From Streptomyces griseus (lineage in GTDB: Bacteria; Actinomycetota; Actinomycetes; Streptomycetales; Streptomycetaceae): a stretch of 64,000 nucleotides of DNA. How positions within the stretch are numbered: the first letter of the stretch is position 1; each line of letters opens with the position of its first letter. The notes beneath the pieces are model-generated. The model was not told the DNA's origin. It saw nothing but the letters and a program-made list of their open reading frames with translations, and did no database searches. The stretch spans positions 416,291 through 480,290 of the forward strand of contig NZ_UAVD01000028.1 in NCBI RefSeq assembly GCF_900460065.1. The letters run 5' to 3'. Of this stretch, positions 50,386 through 62,700 are shown piece after piece. Made by a program: the position numbers and the translations under genes.

Positions 50386-50603
50386 GGGCGGAATAAAGCC
50401 ATGTTCGACGTGCTGCTATCGTCCGGTCTCGGTTGCGGTAGTGCGAGCGCGGGCAACAAGGCGGTCGCTTGATTCATCGCGAGGCTTCGGGCCCGGCCGC
50501 CGCCTCCTCACCGTAAGAACCAGTCCGGTGCCGACCTGCGGCCACCCGCCGCTCCGACACAACGAGGTAGCCGCATCCATGCGCCATGCAGAAGGAGCTC
50601 TTG

Positions 50604-51413
50604 GTGACTGACGCCCAGACGCTCGCCTTCGAGACGAACTGCCACCTGTTCAAGGACTGCGGGTTCCAAGCTCCCAGTGTGTGGTCGTTCATCTTCGACC
50701 CGCTCTTCACTGTCGGGTCTGTCGAGTTCAACAAGCCCATGTTGCTCGCGATCATCGGAACCTTCGCGATCCTGGCCTTCTTCTGGGCCGGCTTCTCGAA
50801 GCCGAAGGTCGTCCCGGGCAAGCTGCAGATGGTCGCCGAGGCGCTGTACGACTTCGTCCACCGAGGTATCGCCAAGGAGGTCATCGGCAAGAAGGGCGAG
50901 CCCTTCGTCCCGCTGCTGGTCTCCCTGTTCTTCTTCGTCTGGATCCTGAACCTCTGGGCCCTCATCCCGCTCGCCCAGTTCCCGGTCAGCTCCGTCATCG
51001 CCTACCCCGTCGGCCTCGCGCTGGTGGTCTGGGTCACGTACATGACGGTGACGTTCCGGTCGAACGGATTCGTCGGGGGCATCCGCAACCTCTGCGTCCC
51101 GAGCGGTCTGCCCAAGCCGATCTACGTGCTGCTGACGCCGCTGGAGTTCATCTCCAACGTGATCGTCCGCCCGTTCACGCTGGCTGTCCGACTCTTCGCG
51201 AACATGTTCGCGGGCCACATCCTGATCCTGATCTTCACGATCGCCACCTGGTACATGCTCGGCACGGTCCTGGGCACGGTCTACGCCGGCGCGTCGTTCA
51301 TCATGACGCTGGTCATCACCGTGTTCGAGATGTTCATCCAGGCCCTTCAGGCCTACGTGTTCACCGTGCTGACCGCCACGTACCTCTCCCAGGCGCTCGA
51401 AGAAGCCCACTGA
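50604..51413 (+). CDS. atpB: F1Fo ATP synthase subunit a
   Basis: This encodes 269 residues from GTG 50604, chosen because AGAAGGAG is 6 nt upstream; ATG 50586 contains that ribosome site. It has five to six TM helices and the essential stator arginine in TLAVRLFANMFAGHI, followed by YVFTVLTATYLSQALEEAH. It forms the proton half-channels with the c-ring. Second gene of the atp operon. Confidence 0.97.
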   Translation: MTDAQTLAFETNCHLFKDCGFQAPSVWSFIFDPLFTVGSVEFNKPMLLAIIGTFAILAFFWAGFSKPKVVPGKLQMVAEALYDFVHRGIAKEVIGKKGEPFVPLLVSLFFFVWILNLWALIPLAQFPVSSVIAYPVGLALVVWVTYMTVTFRSNGFVGGIRNLCVPSGLPKPIYVLLTPLEFISNVIVRPFTLAVRLFANMFAGHILILIFTIATWYMLGTVLGTVYAGASFIMTLVITVFEMFIQALQAYVFTVLTATYLSQALEEAH

Positions 51414-51507
51414 GGACCTGCCGGCTCCCGGCTCCCGCCCTCAGCTCCCCAGTCGCCCGGTGCGGAGACCATTTCCACCGGACCCACCAAGAGAAGGAAC
51501 CACAGAC

Positions 51508-51744
51508 ATGTCTGCTGCTTTCGAGACCCTCGCGGCCGTGAACGGCAACGTCGGCACCATCGGCTACGGCCTCGCCGCGATCGGCCCCGGCATCGGCATC
51601 GGCATCATCTTCGGTAACGGTGTGCAGGCCATCGCCCGCCAGCCCGAGGCTGCCGGCCTCATCCGCCAGAACATGCTGCTCGGCTTCGCCGTCGTCGAGG
51701 CCCTGGCCCTGATCGGCTTCGTCGTTCCGTTCATCGTCAAGTGA
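51508..51744 (+). CDS. atpE: F1Fo ATP synthase subunit c
   Basis: This encodes 78 residues from ATG 51508, with GAGAAGGAA upstream. Two TM helices are joined by the polar loop RQPE (44-47). The proton-carrying carboxylate is Glu64 (VVEALALIGF), and the first helix has the packing motif GPGIGIGIIFG. It forms the rotor ring. Confidence 0.98.
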   Translation: MSAAFETLAAVNGNVGTIGYGLAAIGPGIGIGIIFGNGVQAIARQPEAAGLIRQNMLLGFAVVEALALIGFVVPFIVK

Positions 51745-51781
51745 CGTTGTGGCTGTAGCCCCATTCGACGAAAGGTCCACC

Positions 51782-52318
51782 ATGATGTACCTGGCAGCCG
51801 AGGAACCGCAGATGCCTCTGCTCCCGGTCTGGCCTGAAGTCGTCATCGGCTTGATCTGCTTCGGCATCGTCTTCTTCGTCTTCTCGAAGAAGCTGCTTCC
51901 GGTGATCAACAAGACTCTGGAAGAGCGCCGCGAGGCGATCGAGGGTGGCATCGAGAAGGCCGAATCGGCTCAGATCGAGGCCCAGAGCGTTCTTGAGCAG
52001 TACAAGGCTCAGCTCGCCGAGGCCCGCCACGAGGCCGCCCGACTGCGCCAGGAGGCGCAGGAGCAGGGAGCCGTCATCATCCAGGAGATGAAGGCGGAAG
52101 GTCAGCGGCAGCGCGAAGAGATCATCGCCGCCGGCCACACCCAGATCGAGGCCGACCGCAAGGCCGCCGCCTCGGCGCTGCGCCAGGACGTGGGCAAGCT
52201 CGCCACCGACCTGGCCGGCAAGCTCGTCGGCGAGTCCCTCCAGGACCACGCCCGGCAGAGCGGCACCGTCGACCGTTTCCTCGACGAGCTCGAGGCGAAG
52301 GCCGAGGCCGCCCGATGA
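51782..52318 (+). CDS. atpF: F1Fo ATP synthase subunit b
   Basis: This encodes 178 residues from ATG 51782 (a second ATG follows at once). One N-terminal TM helix (about 17-36) is followed by a long charged coiled coil to the C-terminus, the peripheral stalk. Its stop overlaps the atpH start (ATGA). Confidence 0.97.
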   Translation: MMYLAAEEPQMPLLPVWPEVVIGLICFGIVFFVFSKKLLPVINKTLEERREAIEGGIEKAESAQIEAQSVLEQYKAQLAEARHEAARLRQEAQEQGAVIIQEMKAEGQRQREEIIAAGHTQIEADRKAAASALRQDVGKLATDLAGKLVGESLQDHARQSGTVDRFLDELEAKAEAAR

Positions 52319-53130
52319 ACAGCGCGAGCCGCGAAGCACTGGCTGCCGCACGCGAGCGTCTCGACGCGCTGACCGACAACACGTCGGTCGACGCGGCGAA
52401 GCTCGCCGAGGAGCTGGCATCGGTCACCGCGCTGCTCGACCGCGAAGTATCCCTGCGCCGGGTCCTCACCGACCCGGCCCAGAGCGGCGAGAGCAAGGCC
52501 GAGCTGGCCGCGCGTCTGCTCGGCGGACAGGTGGGCGGCGAGACCCTCGACCTGGTGTCCGGACTGGTCCGGTCCCGCTGGTCGCAGTCGCGTGACCTGG
52601 TGGACTCGGTCGAGGAGCTGGCGAACACCGCAGACCTCACCGCGGCCCAGCGCGGCGGCAACCTCGACGACGTCGAGGACGAGCTGTTCCGGTTCGGCCG
52701 GATCGTCGGCTCCGACAAGGAGCTGCGCTCCGCGCTCACCAGCCGTACGGCCACGGCGTCCGCCAAGGGCGAGCTGCTCCGCAGCCTGCTCGGCGGCAAG
52801 GCGCAGCCGGTCACCGAGCGGATCATCGTCCGCCTGGTCACCCAGCCCCGTGGACGTAGCCTGGAAGCAGGGCTGGACTCGCTGTCCAAGCTCGCCGCGG
52901 AGCGCCGGGACCGCATGGTCGCCGTCGTCACCTCGGCGGTGCCGCTCAGCGACCGGCAGAAGCAGCGCCTCGGCGCCGCCCTGGCGAAGCTCTACGGTCG
53001 GCAGATGCACCTGAACCTGGACGTGGACCCCGCGGTCCTCGGCGGGATCTCGGTGCGCGTCGGTGACGAGATCATCAACGGCACCGTCGCGGAGCGCCTC
53101 GAAGAGGCGACCCGCCGCATGGCCGGCTGA
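52315..53130 (+). CDS. atpH: F1Fo ATP synthase subunit delta
   Basis: This encodes 271 residues from ATG 52315, coupled to atpF. The C-terminal third is the usual OSCP/delta domain (VPLSDRQKQRLGAALAKLYG, VDPAVLGGISVRVGDEIING). The N-terminal part is longer than in E. coli delta (177), as is normal for actinobacteria. Confidence 0.96.
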   Translation: MNSASREALAAARERLDALTDNTSVDAAKLAEELASVTALLDREVSLRRVLTDPAQSGESKAELAARLLGGQVGGETLDLVSGLVRSRWSQSRDLVDSVEELANTADLTAAQRGGNLDDVEDELFRFGRIVGSDKELRSALTSRTATASAKGELLRSLLGGKAQPVTERIIVRLVTQPRGRSLEAGLDSLSKLAAERRDRMVAVVTSAVPLSDRQKQRLGAALAKLYGRQMHLNLDVDPAVLGGISVRVGDEIINGTVAERLEEATRRMAG

Positions 53131-53200
53131 CACAGCGCAGCGCAGAAGAACAAGCAAGACCAGCGGCCCGGTTGGGCCGTGCAGAAATTGCAGAAGATTC

Positions 53201-53218
53201 CTGGGGGTCGGCCCCCAG
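53201..53218 (+). repeat. Intra-operon hairpin of a type common in Streptomyces genomes
   Basis: CTGGGGG-TCGG-CCCCCAG, followed by ACCCCC, lies in the 135-bp atpH-atpA gap. I recall this GGGG/CCCC-AGACCCCC style palindrome as a widespread Streptomyces intergenic repeat. It may tune the relative expression of the downstream F1 genes. Confidence 0.55.
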
Positions 53219-53265
53219 ACCCCCTTAAGAAACTTCGGGCCCAACAAGGAGAGCAGGGAACCCAG

Positions 53266-54837
53266 ATGGCGGAGCTCACGATCCGGCCGGAGGAGATCCG
53301 GGACGCACTGGATAACTTTGTCCAGTCGTACCAGCCGGACGCGGCCTCGCGCGAGGAGGTCGGTACGGTCAGCGTTGCCGGCGACGGCATCGCGAAGGTG
53401 GAGGGTCTTCCCTCCGCCATGGCGAACGAGCTGCTGAAGTTCGAGGACGGCACCCTCGGTCTCGCCCTCAACCTCGAGGAGCGCGAGATCGGTGCGATCG
53501 TCCTCGGCGAGTTCAGCGGCATCGAGGAGGGCCAGCCGGTGCAGCGCACCGGTGAGGTGCTCTCCGTCGGCGTCGGCGAGGGTTACCTCGGCCGCGTCGT
53601 CGACCCGCTCGGCAACCCGATCGACGGTCTCGGCGAGATCGCGACCGAAAGCCGCCGCGCCCTCGAGCTGCAGGCCCCTGGCGTCATGGTCCGCAAGTCG
53701 GTGCACGAGCCGATGCAGACCGGCTACAAGGCCGTCGACGCCATGGTGCCGATCGGCCGCGGCCAGCGTCAGCTGATCATCGGCGACCGTCAGACGGGTA
53801 AGACCGCTCTGGCCGTCGACACGATCATCAACCAGCGCGACAACTGGCGCTCGGGCGACGTGAACAAGCAGGTGCGCTGCATCTACGTCGCGATCGGTCA
53901 GAAGGGTTCCACCATCGCCTCCGTGCGTGGTGCGCTCGAAGAGGCCGGTGCGCTGGAGTACACGACCATCGTCGCCGCCCCGGCGTCCGACCCGGCCGGC
54001 TTCAAGTACCTGGCGCCGTACACCGGCTCGGCCATCGGCCAGCACTGGATGTACGACGGCAAGCACGTCCTGATCATCTTCGACGACCTCTCGAAGCAGG
54101 CCGACGCCTACCGCGCCGTGTCCCTGCTGCTGCGCCGCCCGCCGGGCCGTGAGGCCTACCCGGGTGACGTCTTCTACCTGCACTCGCGTCTGCTGGAGCG
54201 CTGCGCCAAGCTCTCCGACGAGATGGGCGCCGGTTCGATGACGGGCCTCCCGATCGTCGAGACCAAGGCGAACGACGTGTCGGCGTTCATCCCGACCAAC
54301 GTCATCTCCATCACCGACGGCCAGTGCTTCCTGGAGTCCGACCTGTTCAACGCGGGTCAGCGTCCGGCGCTCAACGTCGGTATCTCGGTCTCCCGAGTCG
54401 GTGGCTCCGCCCAGCACAAGGCCATGAAGCAGGTCTCCGGCCGGCTCCGCGTGGACCTCGCCCAGTTCCGTGAGCTGGAGGCGTTCGCCGCCTTCGGCTC
54501 CGACCTGGACGCGGCCTCGAAGGCCTCGCTGGAGCGCGGTAAGCGCATGGTCGAGCTGCTGAAGCAGCCGCAGTACGCCCCGTTCCCGATGGAGGAGCAG
54601 GTCGTCTCGGTCTGGGCCGGCACCACGGGCAAGATGGACGACGTCCCGGTCGAGGACATCCGTCGCTTCGAAGCTGAGCTGCTGGAGTTCCTGCGCCGTG
54701 AGCGCAAGGACCTGCTGACCAGCATCGCCGAGGGCGGCAAGATGTCCGACGACACGCTGCAGTCGGTCGCCGACGCGATCGCCGCCTTCAAGCAGCAGTT
54801 CGAGACCTCGGACGGCAAGCTCCTGGGCGAGGGCTGA
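53266..54837 (+). CDS. atpA: F1Fo ATP synthase subunit alpha
   Basis: This encodes 523 residues from ATG 53266; an in-frame ATG 53179 lies in the hairpin leader. It has P-loop GDRQTGKTAL, VSRVGGSAQHKAMK and the alpha/beta fold. It carries non-catalytic nucleotide sites in the alpha3beta3 head. Confidence 0.98.
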   Translation: MAELTIRPEEIRDALDNFVQSYQPDAASREEVGTVSVAGDGIAKVEGLPSAMANELLKFEDGTLGLALNLEEREIGAIVLGEFSGIEEGQPVQRTGEVLSVGVGEGYLGRVVDPLGNPIDGLGEIATESRRALELQAPGVMVRKSVHEPMQTGYKAVDAMVPIGRGQRQLIIGDRQTGKTALAVDTIINQRDNWRSGDVNKQVRCIYVAIGQKGSTIASVRGALEEAGALEYTTIVAAPASDPAGFKYLAPYTGSAIGQHWMYDGKHVLIIFDDLSKQADAYRAVSLLLRRPPGREAYPGDVFYLHSRLLERCAKLSDEMGAGSMTGLPIVETKANDVSAFIPTNVISITDGQCFLESDLFNAGQRPALNVGISVSRVGGSAQHKAMKQVSGRLRVDLAQFRELEAFAAFGSDLDAASKASLERGKRMVELLKQPQYAPFPMEEQVVSVWAGTTGKMDDVPVEDIRRFEAELLEFLRRERKDLLTSIAEGGKMSDDTLQSVADAIAAFKQQFETSDGKLLGEG

Positions 54838-54840
54838 TCG

Positions 54841-55757
54841 ATGGGCGCTCAGCTTCGCGTTTACAAGCGCCGCATCCAAGCCGTCACCGCGACCAAGAAG
54901 ATCACCAAGGCGATGGAGATGATCGCCGCCTCGCGCATCGTCAAGGCACAGCGCAAGGTGGCGGCGTCCAAGCCGTACGCGACCGAGCTCACCCGTGCGG
55001 TGACCGCGGTGGCGACCGGCTCCAACGCCAAGCACCCGCTCACCACCGAGGTCGAGACCCCGACCCGGGCCGCCGTCCTGCTCGTCACGAGCGACCGCGG
55101 TCTGGCCGGCGGCTACTCCTCCAACGCCATCAAGGCCGCGGAGCGACTGCGGGAGCGCCTTGCCTCCGAGGGCAAGGAGGTCGACACGTACATCGTCGGC
55201 CGCAAGGGTGTCGCGTACTACGGCTTCCGCGAGCGCAAGGTCGAGGACTCCTGGACCGGCTTCACCGACAACCCGGCGTACTCCGATGCCAAGAGCATCG
55301 CCGCCCCGTTGATCGAGGCCATCCAGAAGGAGACGGCCGAGGGCGGCGTCGACGAGCTGCACATCGTCTTCACGGAATTCGTGTCGATGATGACGCAGAA
55401 CGCGGTCGACGACCGGATGCTGCCGCTTTCGCTCGACGACGTGGCCGAGGAGAGCACCCGCAAGGGTGAGATCCTCCCGCTGTTCGACTTCGAGCCGTCG
55501 GCCGAGGACGTCCTCGACGCCCTTCTGCCGCGCTACGTCGAGAGCCGCATCTACAACGCACTGCTGCAGGCAGCCGCTTCCGAGCACGCTGCCCGCCGCC
55601 GCGCGATGAAGTCGGCCACCGACAACGCCGGAGACCTCATCAAGAGTCTGTCCCGGCTTGCCAACGCGGCCCGACAGGCCGAAATCACCCAGGAAATCAG
55701 CGAGATCGTCGGCGGTGCCAGTGCCCTGGCCGACGCGACCGCGGGGAGTGACAAGTA

Positions 55758-55758
<1 letters not shown>
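54841..55758 (+). CDS. atpG: F1Fo ATP synthase subunit gamma
   Basis: This encodes 305 residues from ATG 54841, 3 nt after atpA. It is the central shaft: N-terminal LRVYKRRIQAVTATKKITKAM and C-terminal SATDNAGDLIKSLSRLANAA coiled coil. An internal SDRGLAGGYSSNA segment is conserved. The stop overlaps the atpD start (TAATG). Confidence 0.97.
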
Positions 55759-57200
<1,442 letters not shown>

Positions 57201-57214
57201 GCCTCCGGCTCACC

Positions 57215-57243
57215 GAGGGGGGTGGGTGTGTCCCGCCCCCCTC
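57215..57243 (+). terminator. G/C stem-loop between atpD and atpC
   Basis: GAGGGGGG (57215-57222) pairs with CCCCCCTC (57236-57243), with a second small GGG/CCC stem inside. It may stabilise the upstream mRNA or attenuate atpC. Confidence 0.45.
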
Positions 57244-57309
57244 ACCACGCCCCGTAGAATTGAACCGACACCCGGCCGGGCGGCCGGGTGGTGACCCGAG
57301 GAGCCACCC

Positions 57310-57684
57310 TTGGCTGCTGAGCTGCATGTCGAGCTGGTCGCCGCCGACCGAAGTGTCTGGTCCGGCGAGGCGACCCTGGTCGTCGCGCGCACCACGTCCG
57401 GCGACATCGGCGTCATGCCCGGTCACCAGCCGCTTCTCGGTGTGCTGGAATCGGGCCCGGTGACGATCCGCACGAGTGAGGGCGGCACCGTCATCGCCGC
57501 TGTGCACGGTGGATTCATCTCGTTCGCGGACGACAAGCTGTCGCTGCTGGCCGAGATCGCCGAGCTGGCCGACGAGATCGATGTCGAGCGCGCCGAGCGG
57601 GCGCTGGAACTCGCGAAGTCGGACGCGGACGCCGCTGCCCAGCGGCGCGCCGACGTGCGACTGCGCGCGGTGGCGGTGCGCTAG
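57310..57684 (+). CDS. atpC: F1Fo ATP synthase subunit epsilon
   Basis: This encodes 124 residues from TTG 57310, with GAGGAG upstream. The N-terminal beta sandwich (VELVAADRSVWSGEATLVVA, GVMPGHQPLLGVL) is followed by a C-terminal helical hairpin (VERAERALELAKSDADAAAQ). The C-terminal helices can inhibit ATP hydrolysis. Last gene of the atp operon. Confidence 0.97.
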   Translation: MAAELHVELVAADRSVWSGEATLVVARTTSGDIGVMPGHQPLLGVLESGPVTIRTSEGGTVIAAVHGGFISFADDKLSLLAEIAELADEIDVERAERALELAKSDADAAAQRRADVRLRAVAVR

Positions 57685-57708
57685 CACCCCCACGGACAGA
57701 TGTCTTTA

Positions 57709-57755
57709 CTCAGCCGCGGCCCGAGCTGGAGCGATCCAGCCGTGTCGCGGCTGAG
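57709..57755 (+). terminator. Nested double stem-loop ending the atp operon
   Basis: CTCAGCCGCG (57709-57718) pairs with CGCGGCTGAG (57746-57755), and inside it GCTGGA (57725-57730) pairs with TCCAGC (57735-57740). It begins 24 nt after the atpC stop. Confidence 0.7.
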
Positions 57756-57817
57756 GCGATGCAGGTGCAATACGGTTTCGGTGTTCGTTACTCGACGATG
57801 CGAGGAGGTCGGTGGAG

Positions 57818-58264
57818 ATGGTCCTCGCGTTGTGGGTGGGCGTGTCCGTCGTCGTACTGATCCTGTTGGGACTGTTCGTCTTCGGTCTGCGCCGGAGGCT
57901 GATCCAGCGGTCCGGGGGGACCTTCGACTGCAGTCTGCGCTGGGACGTGTCGGAGGAACCCGATGCGCTCGGCAAGGGCTGGGTCTACGGGGTCGCCCGC
58001 TACAGCGGTGACCGCGTCGACTGGTTCCGTGTCTTCTCCTACGCTCCTCGCCCCCGCCGGGGCCTGGAGCGTTCCGCTATCGAGGTGGTCGCCCGCCGGC
58101 TTCCGGAGGGCGAGGAGGAGCTCGCGCTCCTGTCCGACTCCGTCGTGCTCGGCTGTCTCCATCAGGGGACGCGCCTGGAGCTGGCGATGAGCGAGGACGC
58201 CCTGACCGGCTTCCTCGCCTGGCTGGAGGCGGCACCGCCCGGCCAGCGGGTCAACGTCGCCTGA
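57818..58264 (+). CDS. DUF2550 membrane protein
   Basis: This encodes 148 residues from ATG 57818, with GAGGAGG 9 nt upstream; GTG 57812 is possible but too close. One N-terminal TM helix (about 3-23) with a basic stop (RRRLIQRSGG) is followed by a cytoplasmic domain (CSLRWDV, WVYGVARYSGDRVDWFRVFSY, LELAMSEDALTGFLAWLEAAP). It is conserved after the atp operon in actinobacteria. The function is unknown; position suggests an envelope or energy link only. Confidence 0.88.
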   Translation: MVLALWVGVSVVVLILLGLFVFGLRRRLIQRSGGTFDCSLRWDVSEEPDALGKGWVYGVARYSGDRVDWFRVFSYAPRPRRGLERSAIEVVARRLPEGEEELALLSDSVVLGCLHQGTRLELAMSEDALTGFLAWLEAAPPGQRVNVA

Positions 58265-58340
58265 CGAGCGGCGCCCCGCTGGACGAGTGTCCCAGTGTCC
58301 CCCTCGGAATGAGCGGACCCGCTGGAAGGGGATCCCGCCC

Positions 58341-58394
58341 CTCGGACCCCGCGCTCGGACCCCGCGCTCGGACCCCGCCCCTCGGACTCCGTCC
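58341..58394. repeat. Four copies of a 13-14-bp tandem repeat
   Basis: CTCGGACCCCGCG occurs at 58341 and 58354, then CTCGGACCCCGCCC at 58367 and a decayed CTCGGACTCCG at 58381. The surrounding 58265-58545 holds no convincing gene. Confidence 0.75.
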
Positions 58395-58545
58395 GGGGGG
58401 CGATGTGGTCTCAGGGGTGGATCCGCCCGGTCGGGAGGGCCTGCCGCCCGGTCGGTGAGGGCCCGGGCCCGCGGGGAGCCGCCGGAGCGGGTCCGGGGTG
58501 GCGGCCGATGGGCCGGAGGGCGCCGCGTCGTCGCGCGTACACAGC

Positions 58546-58585
58546 GAAAAACCGGGGAGACGGGGGGCGGACCCGTCTCCCCGGT
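58546..58585 (-). terminator. Intrinsic terminator of the chitinase gene
   Basis: ACCGGGGAGACGGG (58551-58564) pairs perfectly with CCCGTCTCCCCGGT (58572-58585). Read on the minus strand it is followed by TTTTT, so it is a full U-tract terminator 50 nt after the chitinase stop. Confidence 0.8.
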
Positions 58586-58635
58586 GCTTTTCCGGGGTGG
58601 TGCTTGCCGTTACGGCGTGGGGAGCACCGGTGTGC

Positions 58636-60507
<1,872 letters not shown>

Positions 60508-60614
60508 CGGTGCTCCTCGGGTGAGGTCCAACAAACGGGGGTGATTCGTGGACTGCAAACCCTGCGCCGCCCTGAGTACGGGTGCTCTCGTACTCACCGC
60601 AGTGTGTGACGGTG

Positions 60615-60656
60615 ACAGTAGGAAGGTCTGGACCAATCGTCAAGAGGTCTGGACCA
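60615..60656 (-). promoter_or_regulatory. Chitin-responsive promoter with two 12-bp direct repeats
   Basis: On the minus strand TGGTCCAGACCT occurs at 60656-60645 and 60635-60624. Between and over them lie -35 TTGACG (60643-60638), exactly 17 bp, and -10 TACTGT (60620-60615). These repeats are known from Streptomyces chitinase promoters as needed for chitin induction and glucose repression, and they resemble DasR sites (TGGTCTAGACCA, 10 of 12). Confidence 0.92.
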
Positions 60657-60660
60657 AAGA

Positions 60661-61323
60661 TCAGTTTGCGGCCCGGATCCCCAACTCCTGTGCCAGGACC
60701 GCCGCCTGAACCCGGCTGCGCAGCTCCAGCTTGCCCAGCACCCTGCTGACGTGGGTCTTCACCGTGGCCTCGGCCATCGCGAGACGGAGCGCGATCTCCG
60801 CGTTCGACAGGCCCTCGCCCAGGCACCCCAGCACCTCGCGCTCGCGCCGGGTGAGCGCGTCCAGGACCGCCGGATCGGCCGTCCTTCGGCCGTGTCGGGG
60901 GGACGCCCCGGCGAACTCCGCGATCAGCCGCCGGGTCACGGCCGGGGCGATCAGACCCTCGCCGCGCGCCACCGTCCGTACCGCCTCCAGCAGATCGCGG
61001 GCGTCGGTGTTCTTCAGCAGAAAGCCGGAGGCCCCCGCGCGCAGCGCCCCGAAGACGTACTCGTCCAGATCGAACGTGGTCAGCACCAGGACGTCCGCGA
61101 GCTCCTCCCCGACCACCTGCCGCGTCGCCGCCACCCCGTCGAGGCGCGGCATCTGCACATCCATCAGCACCAGGTCCGGGCGGAGTTCACGCGCCAGGCG
61201 CACTGCCGCCTCGCCGTCCCCCGCCTCTGCGACGACCTCGATGTCCGGCGCGCTGGAGAGGATCAGCACCAGCCCCGCGCGCACCGCCGACTGGTCCTCC
61301 GCGACCAGTACCCGGATCGTCAT
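60661..61323 (-). CDS. NarL/LuxR-family response regulator, possible ChiR
   Basis: This encodes 220 residues from ATG 61323, overlapping the kinase stop (ATGA). The receiver domain has Asp55 (LVLMDVQMP) and FLLKNT, and the C-terminal LuxR-type helix-turn-helix is LTRREREVLGCLGEGLSNAE. It should bind promoters when phosphorylated. It sits directly upstream of the chitinase gene with its partner kinase, the arrangement reported for chiS/chiR beside chiC in S. lividans. Orthology is inferred from position, not proven. Confidence 0.92.
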   Translation of the reverse strand: MTIRVLVAEDQSAVRAGLVLILSSAPDIEVVAEAGDGEAAVRLARELRPDLVLMDVQMPRLDGVAATRQVVGEELADVLVLTTFDLDEYVFGALRAGASGFLLKNTDARDLLEAVRTVARGEGLIAPAVTRRLIAEFAGASPRHGRRTADPAVLDALTRREREVLGCLGEGLSNAEIALRLAMAEATVKTHVSRVLGKLELRSRVQAAVLAQELGIRAAN

Positions 61324-62564
61324 TGCCGCATCGTCCCTTCCGTGACGGGCAGTTGAGCCCGCACCCGCCAGATCTTGGTTCCGCCACCGCCACGGCCACG
61401 GCCGCCGTCGCCCGTGCCGCCCGGCTCGGCCCCGGCGTCGAACGTCCCGCCGAGCAGCGCCACCCGCTCCCGCATCCCCACCAGTCCCGCCCCCGATCCG
61501 GGCGCCGTGGGGCCGGGGCGGCTGCCGAACACACTGGTCACCTCGATCACCAGCTCCCCGTCGACGTGGGTGATCCGCACCGCGACCGGGCCCGGCGCCG
61601 CGTGCTTGAGGGCGTTGGTCAGCGACTCCTGCACGATCCTGTACGCGGCCAGCTCGACCGGCGTCGGCAGCGCGGCGGACAAGGCGTCCCCGGTGCACTC
61701 CAGGGTGCAGACCAGCCCGCCGGAGGCCCCGTTGACGTTCGTCTGCTCGACCAGCGCGTCCAGGGAGGCGAGCGTCGGGGCCGCCGCCGGCGCGTCGTCC
61801 TCGCCGCCCTCCCGCAGCAGCCCGATCAGCCGGCGCATTTCCGCCAGTCCCTCGACGCTGTTCTCCCGGATCACCCGCAGGGCGTTTCGGGAGGTGTCCG
61901 GGTCGTCGATGGACAGGGCGGCCGTGGAGTGGATCGCCACGGCCGAGAGGTGGTTGGCCACCATGTCGTGCAACTCCCGGGCCATCCTGGCGCGCTCGGC
62001 GACCACCGCCTGCGTCCGGTCCATCTCGGCCAGCCGCGCGGTCTGCCGGGCGGCCAGCCGGGCGGCCTCGGCGGCGACGCGGTGGTTGCGCACGACGACG
62101 CCGGTGATCGCGGGCATGAAGGAGACCAGCCCCGTGACGACGCCGATCAGCAGCGCCTCGGGCCGGCGGAACCAGGCCAGGAAGCCGATCGTGCTCGCGA
62201 GGGTGACGAAGACGGTGATGACCGGGATCCGGCGGGCGGCGGCCGGGGTCCCGTAGAGCACGGCCGCGTACATGATGTCCGAGAACATCAGGACGGTCGC
62301 CAGGCTGCCCCGGGTGAACTGGTCCGCGACCAGCATCAGCGTCCCGACGATCAGCGCCGTCCGCGGTGCGCTGCGGCGCAGCAGCTCCATCGCGGCCATC
62401 ACGGTCATGGGTACGAGGGAGACCCAGGGCGCGGAGAGCGGCCGGCCGCCCTGGGTGTGCAGGCCGAGCAGCCACAGGAGGAGCCCGCCGAGCAGCCCGG
62501 AGGCGGCGAGGACGACGTCGTCGCGGTGGGGGCGGATCGCGGTGAGCACTCCTCCATCCAACAC
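61320..62564 (-). CDS. NarL-type sensor histidine kinase, possible ChiS
   Basis: This encodes 414 residues if TTG 62564 is used; GTG 62549 is a possible alternative, though GGAGGA abuts it. Five to six TM helices fill the first 160 residues. A HisKA_3 dimerisation domain has ERARMARELHD (His199), and the HATPase has AYRIVQESLTNALKHA and a GAGLVGMRERVALLGG G-box. The membrane part has almost no outer loop, so the signal is probably membrane-borne or cytoplasmic. It pairs with the response regulator by ATGA overlap. Confidence 0.88.
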   Translation of the reverse strand: MLDGGVLTAIRPHRDDVVLAASGLLGGLLLWLLGLHTQGGRPLSAPWVSLVPMTVMAAMELLRRSAPRTALIVGTLMLVADQFTRGSLATVLMFSDIMYAAVLYGTPAAARRIPVITVFVTLASTIGFLAWFRRPEALLIGVVTGLVSFMPAITGVVVRNHRVAAEAARLAARQTARLAEMDRTQAVVAERARMARELHDMVANHLSAVAIHSTAALSIDDPDTSRNALRVIRENSVEGLAEMRRLIGLLREGGEDDAPAAAPTLASLDALVEQTNVNGASGGLVCTLECTGDALSAALPTPVELAAYRIVQESLTNALKHAAPGPVAVRITHVDGELVIEVTSVFGSRPGPTAPGSGAGLVGMRERVALLGGTFDAGAEPGGTGDGGRGRGGGGTKIWRVRAQLPVTEGTMRQ

Positions 62565-62700
62565 GCACCGCCGCCGCCGGGCCTCCCTTCGGGGACCGAT
62601 GTGCGGCTACATCGAAGGATGCAGTCCCGTTTCGTCACTGCCGACGACGCCTTCCCGCCCGCCGGACGGGAGGCTGGAGGGGAACGGGAGGAGAGAGACT

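Noticed and set aside
52102..55587. 1161-residue minus-strand frame across the atp genes
   Set aside because: It lies entirely antisense to atpF, atpH, atpA and atpG and has no recognisable domains.
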